Source: Rhynchosporium graminicola
Lineage: Eukaryota; Ascomycota; Leotiomycetes; Helotiales; Ploettnerulaceae
Direction: 5' to 3'
NCBI GenBank assembly: GCA_900074885.1
Contig: FJUW01000006.1
Location: 186,001-250,000, forward strand
DNA: 64,000 nucleotides
The position numbers were made by a program, and so were the translations under genes. Within the stretch, counting starts at the first letter, position 1. Every line of letters begins with the position of its first letter. The notes beneath the pieces were generated by a model. It made no database searches, had not been told where the DNA came from, and worked only from the letters and a program-made list of their open reading frames with translations. Below are positions 46,436-56,106 of the stretch, piece by piece.

Positions 46436-46443
46436 TATATAAA
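46436..46443 (+). promoter_or_regulatory. TATA box of the hydrophobin gene
   Basis: TATATAAA 144 bp upstream of the start codon, followed by a C/A-rich leader without ATG. Strong TATA boxes are usual for highly expressed hydrophobin genes. Confidence 0.6.
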
Positions 46444-46586
46444 CAACGCCCTAATCTCTCTACTTCCCATCAACAGCTCAACACAGACAACTCATCAAAT
46501 CTACCAAGCCATCCCGCCCAAAGACACCCAGCAGTCACTTCCAACTCCTATAATCAACCCTCCTGTCTACCTGCATCAATTTCAAA

Positions 46587-47177
46587 ATGCAACTCACTAA
46601 AGTCTTCGCAATCTTCTCCCTTGCCGCCACCTCTCTGGCCGCCCCAACAGTCGAAATGGTTGAAAAGAGAACCGACGGCCCCGCAAAGGGACTCGGGTGC
46701 GGTACTCAAAATGTAGGAGAGCTCAAGTGCTGTGATCAGAAGGCAGGGACCGCGCCTATCTCTACACTCGGCATCACTCCATTGCTTCAAAGTCTCCTAG
46801 GCATCGGCCTCGGCACCGTACCTCAAATTGTCTCGGTCATTGAGGCCAATGTTCAATGTACGTTACTAATGCCCATAACATACGCCCACTTCGCTTGACT
46901 TCGATGCTGACACTTGGTACAGGTATTCCTATTCTTCAGGTCGGTCAGGCTTGCAGTAATGTCCAGGTCTGCTGTATCCCGAAGGGTGTGTTCAGTGGTC
47001 CCGGAGCTGCTTCAGCCGCCACCCAAGGAGGAGTAAGTAGCTTGGACCATCTTATTTCAGACAAGCTATGATCGAGAAACTGTATACTAACCCTCCCTTC
47101 AGCTGATCACCCTCCTGAACGGCAACAACGTCCTCTCCAACAATCAGTTCGCCATCTGCCCGGCCGTCGTCGTCTAA
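46587..47177 (+). CDS. Hydrophobin, eight-cysteine
   Basis: Exons 46587-46857, 46923-47032 and 47103-47177 give 151 aa. Hydrophobins are secreted and self-assemble at air-water interfaces, coating spores and hyphae. A signal peptide (MQLTKVFAIFSLAATSLA) is followed by a possible Kex2 site (KR, residues 27-28). The eight cysteines fall in the hydrophobin order C-CC-C-C-CC-C: GCG, KCC, VQC (split by the first intron), QAC, VCC and ICP. Five residues lie between C5 and C6, as in class I. Spacing is otherwise unusual: 9 residues between C1 and C2, about 41 between C3 and C4, and about 37 between C7 and C8. It therefore fits neither class cleanly; hydrophobic, Gly-rich loops favour class I or an intermediate type. 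Confidence 0.9.
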
Positions 47178-48010
47178 ACAGCTCCTTTGGGCCACGATTC
47201 AGCAAGCGAGTTTGATTCTACATTCTACTCACCTGCCACGTCCTACGATTACGTACGCGCAAAAAACATGCTCCTTTCTTATCATAGAACAAGCATCGAT
47301 GGTTCTCAGGTATTGGAAACACATGGAGGTGGTCTATTCTCTTTAGCACACATTAAAGAATGAAATTTCGCCTGGTTTGATTCTTTCATTGGACATTGTC
47401 AAGTGATGGGTTTTTGGGCTGGCTATTAGGCAAAAACAAGTCGCCTGGTCTTCATTCAACATTTAGGCTAGGAACATGTGGACGTCTGGGCTGTTACTAC
47501 TATCGTTTATACTTCTAGTTGCATTACAATACACTCTTTCGGCCAGCATCATACCACTTGTCTTTCTTTGCTTACTTTTCTGTTTTCCTCTTTCCCCTGG
47601 TGGGTTCCGTCCATCATCGTGTACCTGCTTCTCCGGGACCACCAACGCAGCTACCAACGCAGATCTGCAGTGTACGACCTTAGCGAACCGAAACAAAACA
47701 ACCAGTTGCACAAACAAGGTCCCAGGGTCCATCCCAAGCTTGCATGTCTTATATTAGTACTGGCTAGTGAGATGTAACATGTCGTATTAACAAAGACATC
47801 CGACCCCAATTTGAACACAGCTCTCGTAAAAACTTTCTTTGGGAGAATAGTCTGTATGACTTTCTATCTAAATTTGAACAAAACCACGACACCTCGCTCG
47901 GACAATGAAAATACGCCGATCCAATCCCATGTACCTCAATTCTCGCTTTCGCTGCCAACGCCCGCAGATTTCCACTAAAAGGTATCAATGGCATACATAG
48001 AGCAACACAT
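47178..48010. other. Convergent 3' region
   Basis: Between the hydrophobin and RAD54 stops. Several overlapping short frames, none with recognisable features. Confidence 0.55.
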
Positions 48011-50575
48011 CTAATGTGAAATATATTGGAATACAGCTGACACGGCCTCATCGCCACACTCCTGTCTCAACAGCAAATCCTGGATAGGTTTCAATCCATC
48101 ATTGACAAAATGATTCCAGGTACTCGTATCACCATACATCATCGCTGGTGCTTTGAGGAACTGCTTCCCGTCGGGCTTACATCGCTTGCATTTGAACGTA
48201 TCATGGGTATCACTTGTCGTTCCGCCATGATATTGGAACAGCTCGCGCAAGCTGTCAAGAGTGAAATGACGCTCAACATCCTCGGCAGAATCGACGACAC
48301 ACGAGGACAAGGATTGCTTGTGAGATTGTCGCTGGAAGATCTTCTCTTCGATGGTCCCCGTGGCGATGAAACGATATACGAAGCAATCTTTCTTCTGACC
48401 ATCTCTCCATACTCGTGCAAGAGCTTGCTGATCTGCGGCCGGGTTCCAATCGGGGTCGAAGAGTACAAGTCTGTTGGCGCCAATGAGATTAAGACCGCAT
48501 CCTCCGGCCTTACTGCTCAAAAGGAAGATGAATTCGCTACCATTCGGATCGTTGAACTTGTCTACAAGTTTCTGTCGTTTCGTCACATTCATTGTACCGT
48601 CCAGTCGGAGACTACCATACCCACGATTGCGACAGAGTTTATCGAACATGTCCAGGGTTTGCGTATAGTTAGAGATGAGAACAATCTTGTCATTCGTGTC
48701 TTGGTGAATACGAGCAAGCATTCGATCCAAGACTTGCATCTTTCCGGAATACCAGGGCCTGATATCGCGGTCCCTGCCTCGAGAATCCTTAGGGACGTAG
48801 TCTTCTGGATAGAACTGCTCACAGCCCGGCAAGTCATCGGGCAAGCTGAGTAGATCTGGATGGTTGCAGAGCTTCTTGAGCATTCCAATAGCCTTGAGCG
48901 GCTGACTTCCTTTGCCACGAAGCAAAGCTTTAATATCAGGACTCTTGATAAAATGGTTGTACAAGTCGAGTTGGAACGGAGCAAGGTTACAGAAGACCAC
49001 ATGCTCGTACTTAACTGGTAAGTACTTCGACAAGATATCGTTCGTGCGTCTAATAATAAATTTATTGACTACGGTCAGCAGCTCTCGGACAGTAGCGTCA
49101 CCTTTCTCTCTATCCTTATCGCTACCAGCAGCGTCTCGTCCTTTCAGAATGGGCAATTCGTATTTTTTCCGGAATTCCATCCGAGTCCCAAGGAGACCAG
49201 GATTGGCAAAGCTAATGAGTGAAAAGTACTCGGATAAATCGTTTTGGATTGGAGTGCCTGATAGAATGACCCTCCTCGATACATTGAGACTGTTGAGCGC
49301 TGTGAAAGTTTGGCTGTCGCCGTTCTTCAATCTGTGGCCCTCGTCACAAAGCATAAGTCCGATCTGAGTGTTCTTCAACTCATCCACATTCAATCTCAAC
49401 GTTTCGTACGAAACGATGATTACCGGCCGAGTAACTGAGCGGCCAGTCGCGATGGCCCACTGTCGTAACTGCTGTTGCAATTCCTCTTTTGTCGCCTTTC
49501 CATCGATTGCAAATGGCTGGATGGCATCTGGCCCAAGCCACTTTACTAATTCATTTGCCCAATTCTTCACCAAACTAGAAGGGCATGCAATGATAGCCTT
49601 CTGAATCGTGGATTTACCAGCATCTGGAGACTGCTTCAAGAGTGTCCACATGAGAGCTATACATTGCAGGGTCTTTCCTAGACCCATCTCATCTGCCATA
49701 ATGCAGCCATTGGCGTTATCTTCAGTCATTCCAGTCACACATCTATACATAAATTTAACACCTTCGATCTGATGAGGACGTAAGACTTTCGATAATCTAG
49801 GATCAATGACAACAGGAACCTTAGGCCTCTCGTTGTCCACCACTTTCTTAATTCCGAGAATTTCCGCTAGCGATTTGTGTACGAGAGGAGCATCAATTTT
49901 TGCTGGCTCGGTACTCTCAGCTTTCCTAGCTTCCTCAATCGTCCTAGGCTTTTCGTCGATAGTGGGATCGTAAAGAACGATTGCAAATTCGCCACTTGGG
50001 TCATGGAGTGCCTTGGCTATGAAGACAGCGCCCTGTCTCAGTCCAAGTGTAGGTGGAGGTCGGTTCGGATTGTAAGATGTGATGTCTTTATTCACCAGTG
50101 GAACGGCGAATCGTTTCCTGAACATGGTCTCCTTATCCTTGACCTGGAATACTGGAAATTTGTTCGACTCTCTGTTAGCAAGAGCCAGTCGATCCTCGTT
50201 CGTCCACGCTTTCTCCTCTTCATCCTTGCTTCCGTCAGCACCTCCGTAGTCGACCTTCCTCTTCTTGCGGGTGGGCTTCTCGGACGTTCGCGTGATCGTA
50301 GCGGATCCTGGGCACCTGAATGGTTTGACAAGCTTGTCTACTGATTGTGGAGTATAAAGGCGCTGGGAGCCTTGAACAGCGGATGGCTTTGCAGATGGCG
50401 TTGGGTAATTGTTCTCCTTATCGTCGCTCAATGTCAATCCAAATGGCCTTTTGAGCCGATCAGCTGTCTGAGGTGTTCCGCCATGTGTTCCAAGACGCTT
50501 CCTCGTTACGGTCGGGGTGCTCGATATCTCGTCGGGAGGCGTGATCATCATTTTGACGTGTTCCGGCAATATCAC
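48011..50575 (-). CDS. RAD54: Rad54, SNF2-family recombination translocase
   Basis: Intronless, 854 aa. Rad54 is a double-strand-DNA translocase that works with Rad51 in homologous recombination: it helps strand invasion, moves nucleosomes and clears Rad51 after synapsis. Motif I (DEMGLGKTLQ) has its Walker Lys at residue 301, motif II is DEGH (411-414), motif III is LSGTPIQNDLSEYFSL, and motif VI is QALARVWRDGQKK. The Rad54 N-terminus is basic and disordered with KRPFGLTLS, LVKPFRCPG and a nuclear-localisation-like KPTRKKRK (100-107). The C-terminus ends VSAVFQYISH, typical of fungal Rad54 rather than Rdh54 or Snf2. A second in-frame Met at residue 9 or 10 could also start translation. Confidence 0.95.
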   Translation of the reverse strand: MILPEHVKMMITPPDEISSTPTVTRKRLGTHGGTPQTADRLKRPFGLTLSDDKENNYPTPSAKPSAVQGSQRLYTPQSVDKLVKPFRCPGSATITRTSEKPTRKKRKVDYGGADGSKDEEEKAWTNEDRLALANRESNKFPVFQVKDKETMFRKRFAVPLVNKDITSYNPNRPPPTLGLRQGAVFIAKALHDPSGEFAIVLYDPTIDEKPRTIEEARKAESTEPAKIDAPLVHKSLAEILGIKKVVDNERPKVPVVIDPRLSKVLRPHQIEGVKFMYRCVTGMTEDNANGCIMADEMGLGKTLQCIALMWTLLKQSPDAGKSTIQKAIIACPSSLVKNWANELVKWLGPDAIQPFAIDGKATKEELQQQLRQWAIATGRSVTRPVIIVSYETLRLNVDELKNTQIGLMLCDEGHRLKNGDSQTFTALNSLNVSRRVILSGTPIQNDLSEYFSLISFANPGLLGTRMEFRKKYELPILKGRDAAGSDKDREKGDATVRELLTVVNKFIIRRTNDILSKYLPVKYEHVVFCNLAPFQLDLYNHFIKSPDIKALLRGKGSQPLKAIGMLKKLCNHPDLLSLPDDLPGCEQFYPEDYVPKDSRGRDRDIRPWYSGKMQVLDRMLARIHQDTNDKIVLISNYTQTLDMFDKLCRNRGYGSLRLDGTMNVTKRQKLVDKFNDPNGSEFIFLLSSKAGGCGLNLIGANRLVLFDPDWNPAADQQALARVWRDGQKKDCFVYRFIATGTIEEKIFQRQSHKQSLSSCVVDSAEDVERHFTLDSLRELFQYHGGTTSDTHDTFKCKRCKPDGKQFLKAPAMMYGDTSTWNHFVNDGLKPIQDLLLRQECGDEAVSAVFQYISH

Positions 50576-51070
50576 TGTGCCTACTCAAACAGTTCCATCC
50601 CCCAGTTATTTTCGGGTTTGTAATTTCTGTTCAATAGCAGCGTGTGAAGTTTCGATGTCGATGCTGGCGGCGTTCGTATTAGTTGTGGGTAGGTAGAAAG
50701 AAGACAAGAAGTATAAAGTTCAGGTGGCGATGGACCAACAACGCGTCGAAGCCTCTGAACGCGGAAAGCGCGTCTGGGATGCACATGATCACGTGCAACC
50801 GGCACGAAGAAGTTCTCTGGTGGATGACACTACTGTGCAGCTGGACGGGCTGAAAGCAGGAGAAAATAAATATCCCCGAAGAGTATTCCTTTTGCTACTG
50901 CCTTCAATAACATCTCGGTCTCTCATTTGCCATTGCCGATGCCAGTGTTCCATATCACAACTTCTATTTAGACCTAATCCACTATCAAAATTTCAGATCC
51001 ATCCGATCCCATCCATCTCTGTCCGCCGCCCCGCGCTAGATTTCACCCATCCATCGTGATCATATAAGTA
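50576..51070. promoter_or_regulatory. Divergent promoter region, RAD54 / small membrane protein
   Basis: 495 bp between divergent starts. A CACGTG E-box-like hexamer lies near 50790. A frame opening at 50724 on the + strand has no protein features. Confidence 0.45.
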
Positions 51071-51394
51071 ATGGCCCCGCCCCCTCCAACAGCGATTGAC
51101 CGATTCTTCGCGACATATCAGAGTCCCATTCTCATGACCACATTCGGGATCCAAGTTCTCCATCATCAGTATATACGGCGCACAACTCCGACCTATGTAT
51201 CTTCTGCGGCTTCATTCAGGATCACGTCTATCCCGAGACCTTTGAGAGCTGGTTTGTTGTGGGGAGCAGTGTTTGTGGGACTTCTCACACAGATCACCCT
51301 TGCGAAGAAGGCGATCAGAGATTGCTCGGATCCGGTCATTGCTGTTGGCACTCAGCGAAAACTTTGGGCGCGAAAAGTCGTGGAAGGCCTGTAA
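51071..51394 (+). CDS. Small conserved membrane protein, function unknown
   Basis: Single exon, 107 aa. It begins MAPPPPTAIDRFFATYQSPI and contains one or two hydrophobic stretches (LMTTFGIQVLHH; LLWGAVFVGLLTQITLA, about 65-80), then a charged tail ending LWARKVVEGL. No signal peptide, cysteine pattern or known motif is visible. The protein-like composition, C/A-rich leader and good ATG context favour a real gene. It lies 151 bp upstream of a carrier gene on the same strand, which by itself says little in a fungus. A mitochondrial or other organelle membrane location is possible from size and basic charge, but is a guess. Confidence 0.65.
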   Translation: MAPPPPTAIDRFFATYQSPILMTTFGIQVLHHQYIRRTTPTYVSSAASFRITSIPRPLRAGLLWGAVFVGLLTQITLAKKAIRDCSDPVIAVGTQRKLWARKVVEGL

Positions 51395-51545
51395 TCGTGC
51401 AGATGCTTGATCTATTTGACTCACGTATATGGATATTTGACGTGCTATCATCATTTGTCTCACGCAGTTTCTCGTAAACATGGTCTGTTGACAGCCTCGC
51501 TTATTGAACCTTTGGATACGCCTTTCACCAAATACATACATCAAC

Positions 51546-52553
51546 ATGTCGGCCGATTTCTGGGCCGGGTATATTAGCGGAGCAGTAGGAATCCTCATAG
51601 GAAACCCCCTTGACTTGATTAAGGTCCGCCTTCAAGCTTTATCATCACAATCACCATCCACTCTTTCCACCGTTCCCTCGGGAACAATAGTACGTTACGC
51701 CAATTCGTTCACCTCAGCATCATCTCTCATCCGAGGTGCCACAGCCCCAATACTCGGTTATGGAGCTCTAAACGCACTTCTATTCATGACATACAACCGT
51801 ACTTCTTTGCTTCTCAATTCCCAAAGCCCCCTCGGGGCTACTGCTCCTTCTTCTCTCTGGACAACATGGCTAGCAGGAGCCATAGGCGGTCTCGCGACCT
51901 TCGTCGTATCTACACCAACCGAGCTCATCAAATGCCGGGCTCAGATCTCAACTTCCTCCAGCACAGCCTCCAGCTGGGGCATCACTCGTGAAATCATCAG
52001 GCGCGAAGGAGTGCGCGGCCTGTATGTCGGGGGCGTAGTAACAGCGCTCAGGGATAGCGTAGGGTATGGTTTCTATTTCTGGTCCTACGAAATCATGACT
52101 CGATTCATGGAGGAGAGGATGCGCGAAAGAAGTACGGATGGGAGGGAAAATGGAGTGGGCGAAGCTGCGAAGGTATTACTATGTGGTGGCATCGCGGGTG
52201 TGGTCACTTGGGTGAGTGTTTTCCCTTTGGACGTCATCAAGACGCGGGTCCAAACACAGCAATATCAACAGGGTTCGCTTCCGATAGCTGCTGCTGAAGG
52301 AGCGCCCCTTTTAGAGGCGGCAACAAAACCAGCTCCGAGACGGCTGGGAGCCGTCGAGATAGCTCGGAATGCGTATCGAGCCGAAGGTACAGGAGTGTTT
52401 TTCAGGGGACTAGGTGTTTGTAGTTTGAGAGCTTTCATTGTGAATGCTGCACAGTGGGCAGTGTACGAATGGATTATGAAAGAATTGGATCCCGAGAGGA
52501 AGAAAGCGGTCGTTGGAAATTTCGCTAGCGATGATGATGTAATGAAATTGTGA
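51546..52553 (+). CDS. Mitochondrial carrier, SLC25 family, substrate unknown
   Basis: Intronless, 335 aa from the ATG at 51546 (MSADFWAGYISGAVGILIG), where family members start; the frame stays open to 51504 with little merit. Three SLC25 repeats carry the signatures NPLDLIKVRLQ (about residue 20), TPTELIKCRAQ (about 130) and FPLDVIKTRVQTQ (about 230). Gly-rich helix contacts such as GGVVTALRDSVGYGFYFWSY and FRGLGVCSLRAFIVNAAQW mark the even-numbered helices. The arrangement resembles the carnitine/amino-acid branch of the family (SLC25A20/29/45/47/48-like), but the contact points cannot be read with confidence, so the substrate is left open. It acts in the inner mitochondrial membrane. Confidence 0.9.
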   Translation: MSADFWAGYISGAVGILIGNPLDLIKVRLQALSSQSPSTLSTVPSGTIVRYANSFTSASSLIRGATAPILGYGALNALLFMTYNRTSLLLNSQSPLGATAPSSLWTTWLAGAIGGLATFVVSTPTELIKCRAQISTSSSTASSWGITREIIRREGVRGLYVGGVVTALRDSVGYGFYFWSYEIMTRFMEERMRERSTDGRENGVGEAAKVLLCGGIAGVVTWVSVFPLDVIKTRVQTQQYQQGSLPIAAAEGAPLLEAATKPAPRRLGAVEIARNAYRAEGTGVFFRGLGVCSLRAFIVNAAQWAVYEWIMKELDPERKKAVVGNFASDDDVMKL

Positions 52554-53035
52554 CTTCGAGTCAGGCAACTCTCAGACTAGATTAGACTAAATAGATCTTC
52601 AGATACATGAATAGATAATTGGGGCTTTGTAGAATATGCAACAGTCTTCCCGAGACCGAGATCGATGCCAACAAAGTTGATCTGAAATGACCCACTTTTA
52701 GAATAATTTCAGAGTAAGTCCATACCGAAGGGGATTTGACAATCTAGGGCAAGAAAACAAGACCTGATAGTGGCTGTTGACTGGTATCAATTGTGAGGCT
52801 TCAGAAGTCCAGTTCTGGGAGGCGGGCCGAAGTCTCAGCTTCTTTGCAATTTTCAATGAGATAAAGAATTTTTCTGTTTGTTTTTCGTGCATCTTCTCAT
52901 ACCTTAATGTATGTTCATGTCTCATCCAAATCCGGTATACCGACCTAAGACTCTAACAAAAGACGCCTCATCACGCTCATAAGCCAAAAATGTAACTCAA
53001 AAGACAATGCAAAAGATAACATCATGAGCTGAGCG
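52554..53035. other. Convergent 3' region
   Basis: Between the carrier and the ferric reductase-like gene. Nothing recognised. Confidence 0.6.
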
Positions 53036-54949
53036 CTACCATCCAAACTTCTCAACCGCAACCTTCACTTCCCTCCCATTCCTTACCAAACCCGCACAAG
53101 TATTCCTCACCAACCTTCCCATCCCATCTGGTCCGCTAGCCACAAGACTCGCCTTATTTCCCTTCGCACTCGCATGCACATCTACCAGTTCCTGAATTAT
53201 CGTCTCCAAATCTGGCCTCCCAATCTCTTCCGTAGCGCGCGGTATAACAATCTCAGCACCCAGTAGCTCCGCTTCAGCTAGCGATTCCCGTCCGATCCAT
53301 GATAAATGCGCAGCTTCGTGAATCACCCAAATGAGGATGACTTTTTGTTTGCGTGGCGAAGTTGTTGGTGCAATTTCCGTGTCAGTCGACCGGTTTGTGT
53401 TGAGAAGATGCCAGACCAGGGGCCAGGAGACGGCTATCCCACTACCGCCTGCAATAAGGAGCGCTAGGTCGGCATCTTCGAGCATTTCGCGCGTGTGAGA
53501 GCTGCCGTAGGGTCCGTCGATGCGTAGATTGAATGTCTTGTGGAGTCTTGCTGCGTTCAGGAGATCGCGAGAAAAGCCGTCTTGGGCTCTGATTGTAAGG
53601 TCCATTCGAGCTACTTCGTCACCTGGGTTTGGGGGAGCTGAAGCGATGGTAAATGGGTGGGCTTGGAGGAGATGTGTATGAGATAGGGATGGAATTGTAA
53701 TAAAAATGTGGTCGGTAGCTTGCCAACCTGCGTCTATTGAAATGTGGAACAGACCAAAGAACCCTGGTCTTCGACGTAGTGTGATGATGGAGGATAGTTT
53801 GACAGTCTCTTCATCTTCCAGGATCTTCGACTGAGCATTGACAGTCATGCTCTTTATACCAAGCCGGTACACAATGCGGTCCATGATGAAGATGATTAGA
53901 GCAGCGAGAACATATGGCCTTCCTGTGTGATGATGAAAGTAAAGACCGAGCAATGCCAAAACCTGAAGGACGACATGTAATCCCAAGAACAGTTCGTACC
54001 ATCGTTGGCGGAAGCTCCCAAGTGATGTAAAGTAAAGAAGCTCATAAGTCAATAACATGCCAGTGCCGATCAAGTTTCTTCTTATCAACAAAAAGCGTAC
54101 GAGTCCAAAGCCGCTTGGTTTGAATAGCACATACCATACAACAAGAAAGCCTGCAGAGTGAAAGAAGCCCTCAAGACATAATAGCTCTCCTAGTCGACGG
54201 TGGAAGATGTTCAAAGATTCGTAAGATCGACCTGTAAGAAATTTCAATGGTTGATTCTTCGCAGCTAAAACATACAAAAGAGGAATGTTTGCAGAAAACA
54301 CAAGACCAAAGCGATCCGCTAGAACAACAAAGTCGATAACGTTAATGCCAATATCGTAGAAAATATAGAAAAGATTGAGACTCAAAAAAGCAAGTACAAC
54401 AAAAGAAGTGCCGTTCGATGGTAGTGCTTTGTTGATCACTGGAATTGGTCGAGGCTGGTAAATCATGAGAGCTTGGCCGAAAGATGATAACGAACTTCGT
54501 GATCGGTGATTCGTATCGGACTGAAGGAGCGGGGTCGCTTCATCATCTTCTAAGTCCTTTCTAGGAGGGCTGGCAGTCTCTTCAATTGTGCTGCTGCTGG
54601 AGGAATAGACCAATCTTAAATCCTCTATGGCAGAAAGTACAGGAGCTGGTTTGATCGATTTGGCATCCCCATCGTACTCGTCCTCATCCTTGAGAATCTG
54701 TAGCCGCGCTACCCGCCTACGTCTCCATCTAATGGCTCTTGATGTCCAATGCGAAGCCGAAAGAAGTACGACAAATGCTAAGATTACAATATGATAAGTC
54801 AGAATGAATCTTCTAGAGTAAAGAACTTTCTCTATCAGCTTCCGAAGTCGTGGATCCCGACTTGGCGGGGTATCTTCCTTGGTCTTAGTGGTGTATAACG
54901 AGGCCCTTAGAGCATAGCGGATGCCCTCCCGAAGCCAGTCTGACTCCAT
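53036..54949 (-). CDS. Ferric reductase-like NADPH oxidoreductase (FRE/NOX superfamily)
   Basis: Intronless, 637 aa from the ATG at 54949 (MESDWLREGIRYAL). The open frame continues upstream to 55264 but would cross the divergent prefoldin start, so it is rejected. FRE proteins pass electrons from NADPH through FAD and two hemes across a membrane to ferric or cupric ions or oxygen. A first membrane segment lies near residues 48-68. The ferric-reductase membrane domain is about 185-370, with four heme His in pairs 13 apart: FHRRLGELL and FFHSAGF (about 248 and 261), GLHVVLQ and YFHHH (about 325 and 338). The FAD motif HPFTIAS is near 430, and the NADPH loop GGSGIAVSW near 498. A charged loop of about 115 residues follows the first segment. 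Substrate unknown. Confidence 0.9.
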   Translation of the reverse strand: MESDWLREGIRYALRASLYTTKTKEDTPPSRDPRLRKLIEKVLYSRRFILTYHIVILAFVVLLSASHWTSRAIRWRRRRVARLQILKDEDEYDGDAKSIKPAPVLSAIEDLRLVYSSSSSTIEETASPPRKDLEDDEATPLLQSDTNHRSRSSLSSFGQALMIYQPRPIPVINKALPSNGTSFVVLAFLSLNLFYIFYDIGINVIDFVVLADRFGLVFSANIPLLYVLAAKNQPLKFLTGRSYESLNIFHRRLGELLCLEGFFHSAGFLVVWYVLFKPSGFGLVRFLLIRRNLIGTGMLLTYELLYFTSLGSFRQRWYELFLGLHVVLQVLALLGLYFHHHTGRPYVLAALIIFIMDRIVYRLGIKSMTVNAQSKILEDEETVKLSSIITLRRRPGFFGLFHISIDAGWQATDHIFITIPSLSHTHLLQAHPFTIASAPPNPGDEVARMDLTIRAQDGFSRDLLNAARLHKTFNLRIDGPYGSSHTREMLEDADLALLIAGGSGIAVSWPLVWHLLNTNRSTDTEIAPTTSPRKQKVILIWVIHEAAHLSWIGRESLAEAELLGAEIVIPRATEEIGRPDLETIIQELVDVHASAKGNKASLVASGPDGMGRLVRNTCAGLVRNGREVKVAVEKFGW

Positions 54950-55217
54950 GGCCTCAATGCCAGTAGCCGCGTTATGGGTTACACGACTACTGCATATACA
55001 GTCGTGTTGATGTCGTGATATGTAGGACAAATGGATGGCAGGAGGTTGACGCACAAGGATGTTGATCGAGACTAGTCGAGGATCTTGATCTGATAAGATT
55101 AGAGTATTTAGCGGGGCAGGACTCCGTAGGCGAGCTTTCATCCTTGCAGTGGTTTTTGAAGCACCACCTCCCAAGCTCTCCTGACAGCGGGTAGTACATC
55201 TGTCAACCTCGCCCAAA
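54950..55217. promoter_or_regulatory. Shared divergent promoter, ferric reductase-like / prefoldin 3
   Basis: 268 bp between divergent start codons; it must contain both core promoters. Confidence 0.5.
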
Positions 55218-56106
55218 ATGACAGACAGTATAGAAAAGTAAGTGTAAACTAGAGAATATCCCAATCTGATCCTACTTAATCCCTAACCTAACACAGACCC
55301 GCAAAAGATACTACAGCCCCCACGAATCCACGAGGCATACCCTATGCGCCCTTCGTCGATAAAGTCGAGGACTATGTTACGTCTCGCGCAGATGTTGAGA
55401 AGACTTTGAAGAAGTTCCAGGAGATGATTTCGTAGGCATCTGCAGGCCAGTGTCGGGGCTCAGGGGCTCATGAGGAAATAGGAAATACCAGTTCATGGAA
55501 TCGAATCAACAACGGAGGGCTGCAGGTTTGAAGGACAAGATGCCAGATATTCAGAAGACTCTTGATATGGTCCAGTTTCTGAAGACAAGAAAGGTGCATG
55601 TTCCGTTGCAACACGGAAGCTCTGGAAGCTAATGTGTCTTCACCTAGCCCGGATCTGAACCAATAGAGGCTACGTTCGAGCTCAACGATACTTTATATGC
55701 CAAAGCACATGTACCACCAATTGATGAGGTTTATTTATGGCTAGGTGTATGTATGATTGGCTGAATCTGGGCTCGATTGTGCTGATACGGACGCAGGCAA
55801 ATGTAATGCTTTCATATCCGATCGATGAGGCTGAGGAGCTCCTTTCTGGAAAGTTAACAGGCGCAAAACTGAGTTTGGCGAACTGCGAGGAGGACCAGGA
55901 GTTTCTGAGGGAGCAAATCACAGTAAGTACATCCATAAGGAATATAGGTGTTCAAACAGGTCACTCAACACTCTGCTAATACTACTACCTAGACGATGGA
56001 AGTCGCTACAGCTCGAGTCTATAATTGGGATGTCACAATGAAGCGGAAAGAGAAGAATGAACAGGAATCGATAGAGGATGTGGAGAAGGGTACACCAAAC
56101 GGTTGA
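55218..56106 (+). CDS. PAC10: Prefoldin subunit 3 (Pac10/VBP1)
   Basis: Six exons, 55218-55237 (20 nt), 55297-55431, 55482-55593, 55648-55746, 55797-55922 and 55993-56106, give 201 aa. Prefoldin is a cytosolic heterohexamer that hands unfolded actin and tubulin to the CCT chaperonin; subunit 3 is one of its two alpha-type members. The expected layout is present: RGIPYAPFVDKVEDYV, a first long helix (KKFQEMISKYQFMESNQQRR, rebuilt over the second intron), the hairpin region TFELNDTLYAKAHVPPIDEV and VYLWLGANVMLSYPIDEAEE, and a second helix ending in an acidic tail. It complements the tubulin cofactor C gene elsewhere in the window in tubulin folding. Confidence 0.95.

Larger units (their letters stand above)
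45397..46586. other. Intergenic with a possible gene remnant and the hydrophobin promoter
   Basis: 1.2 kb upstream of the hydrophobin. From about 45963 to 46316 one frame is open for 117 codons and looks protein-like (TTFSPLGNLGGAHWVPLYHL), preceded by an acceptor-like TAG at 45960-45962, but no first exon could be joined. A TATATAAA lies at 46436-46443. Confidence 0.4.

Noticed and set aside
48110..48853. 247-codon + strand frame antisense to RAD54
   Set aside because: Rad54 motifs continue through this part on the minus strand.
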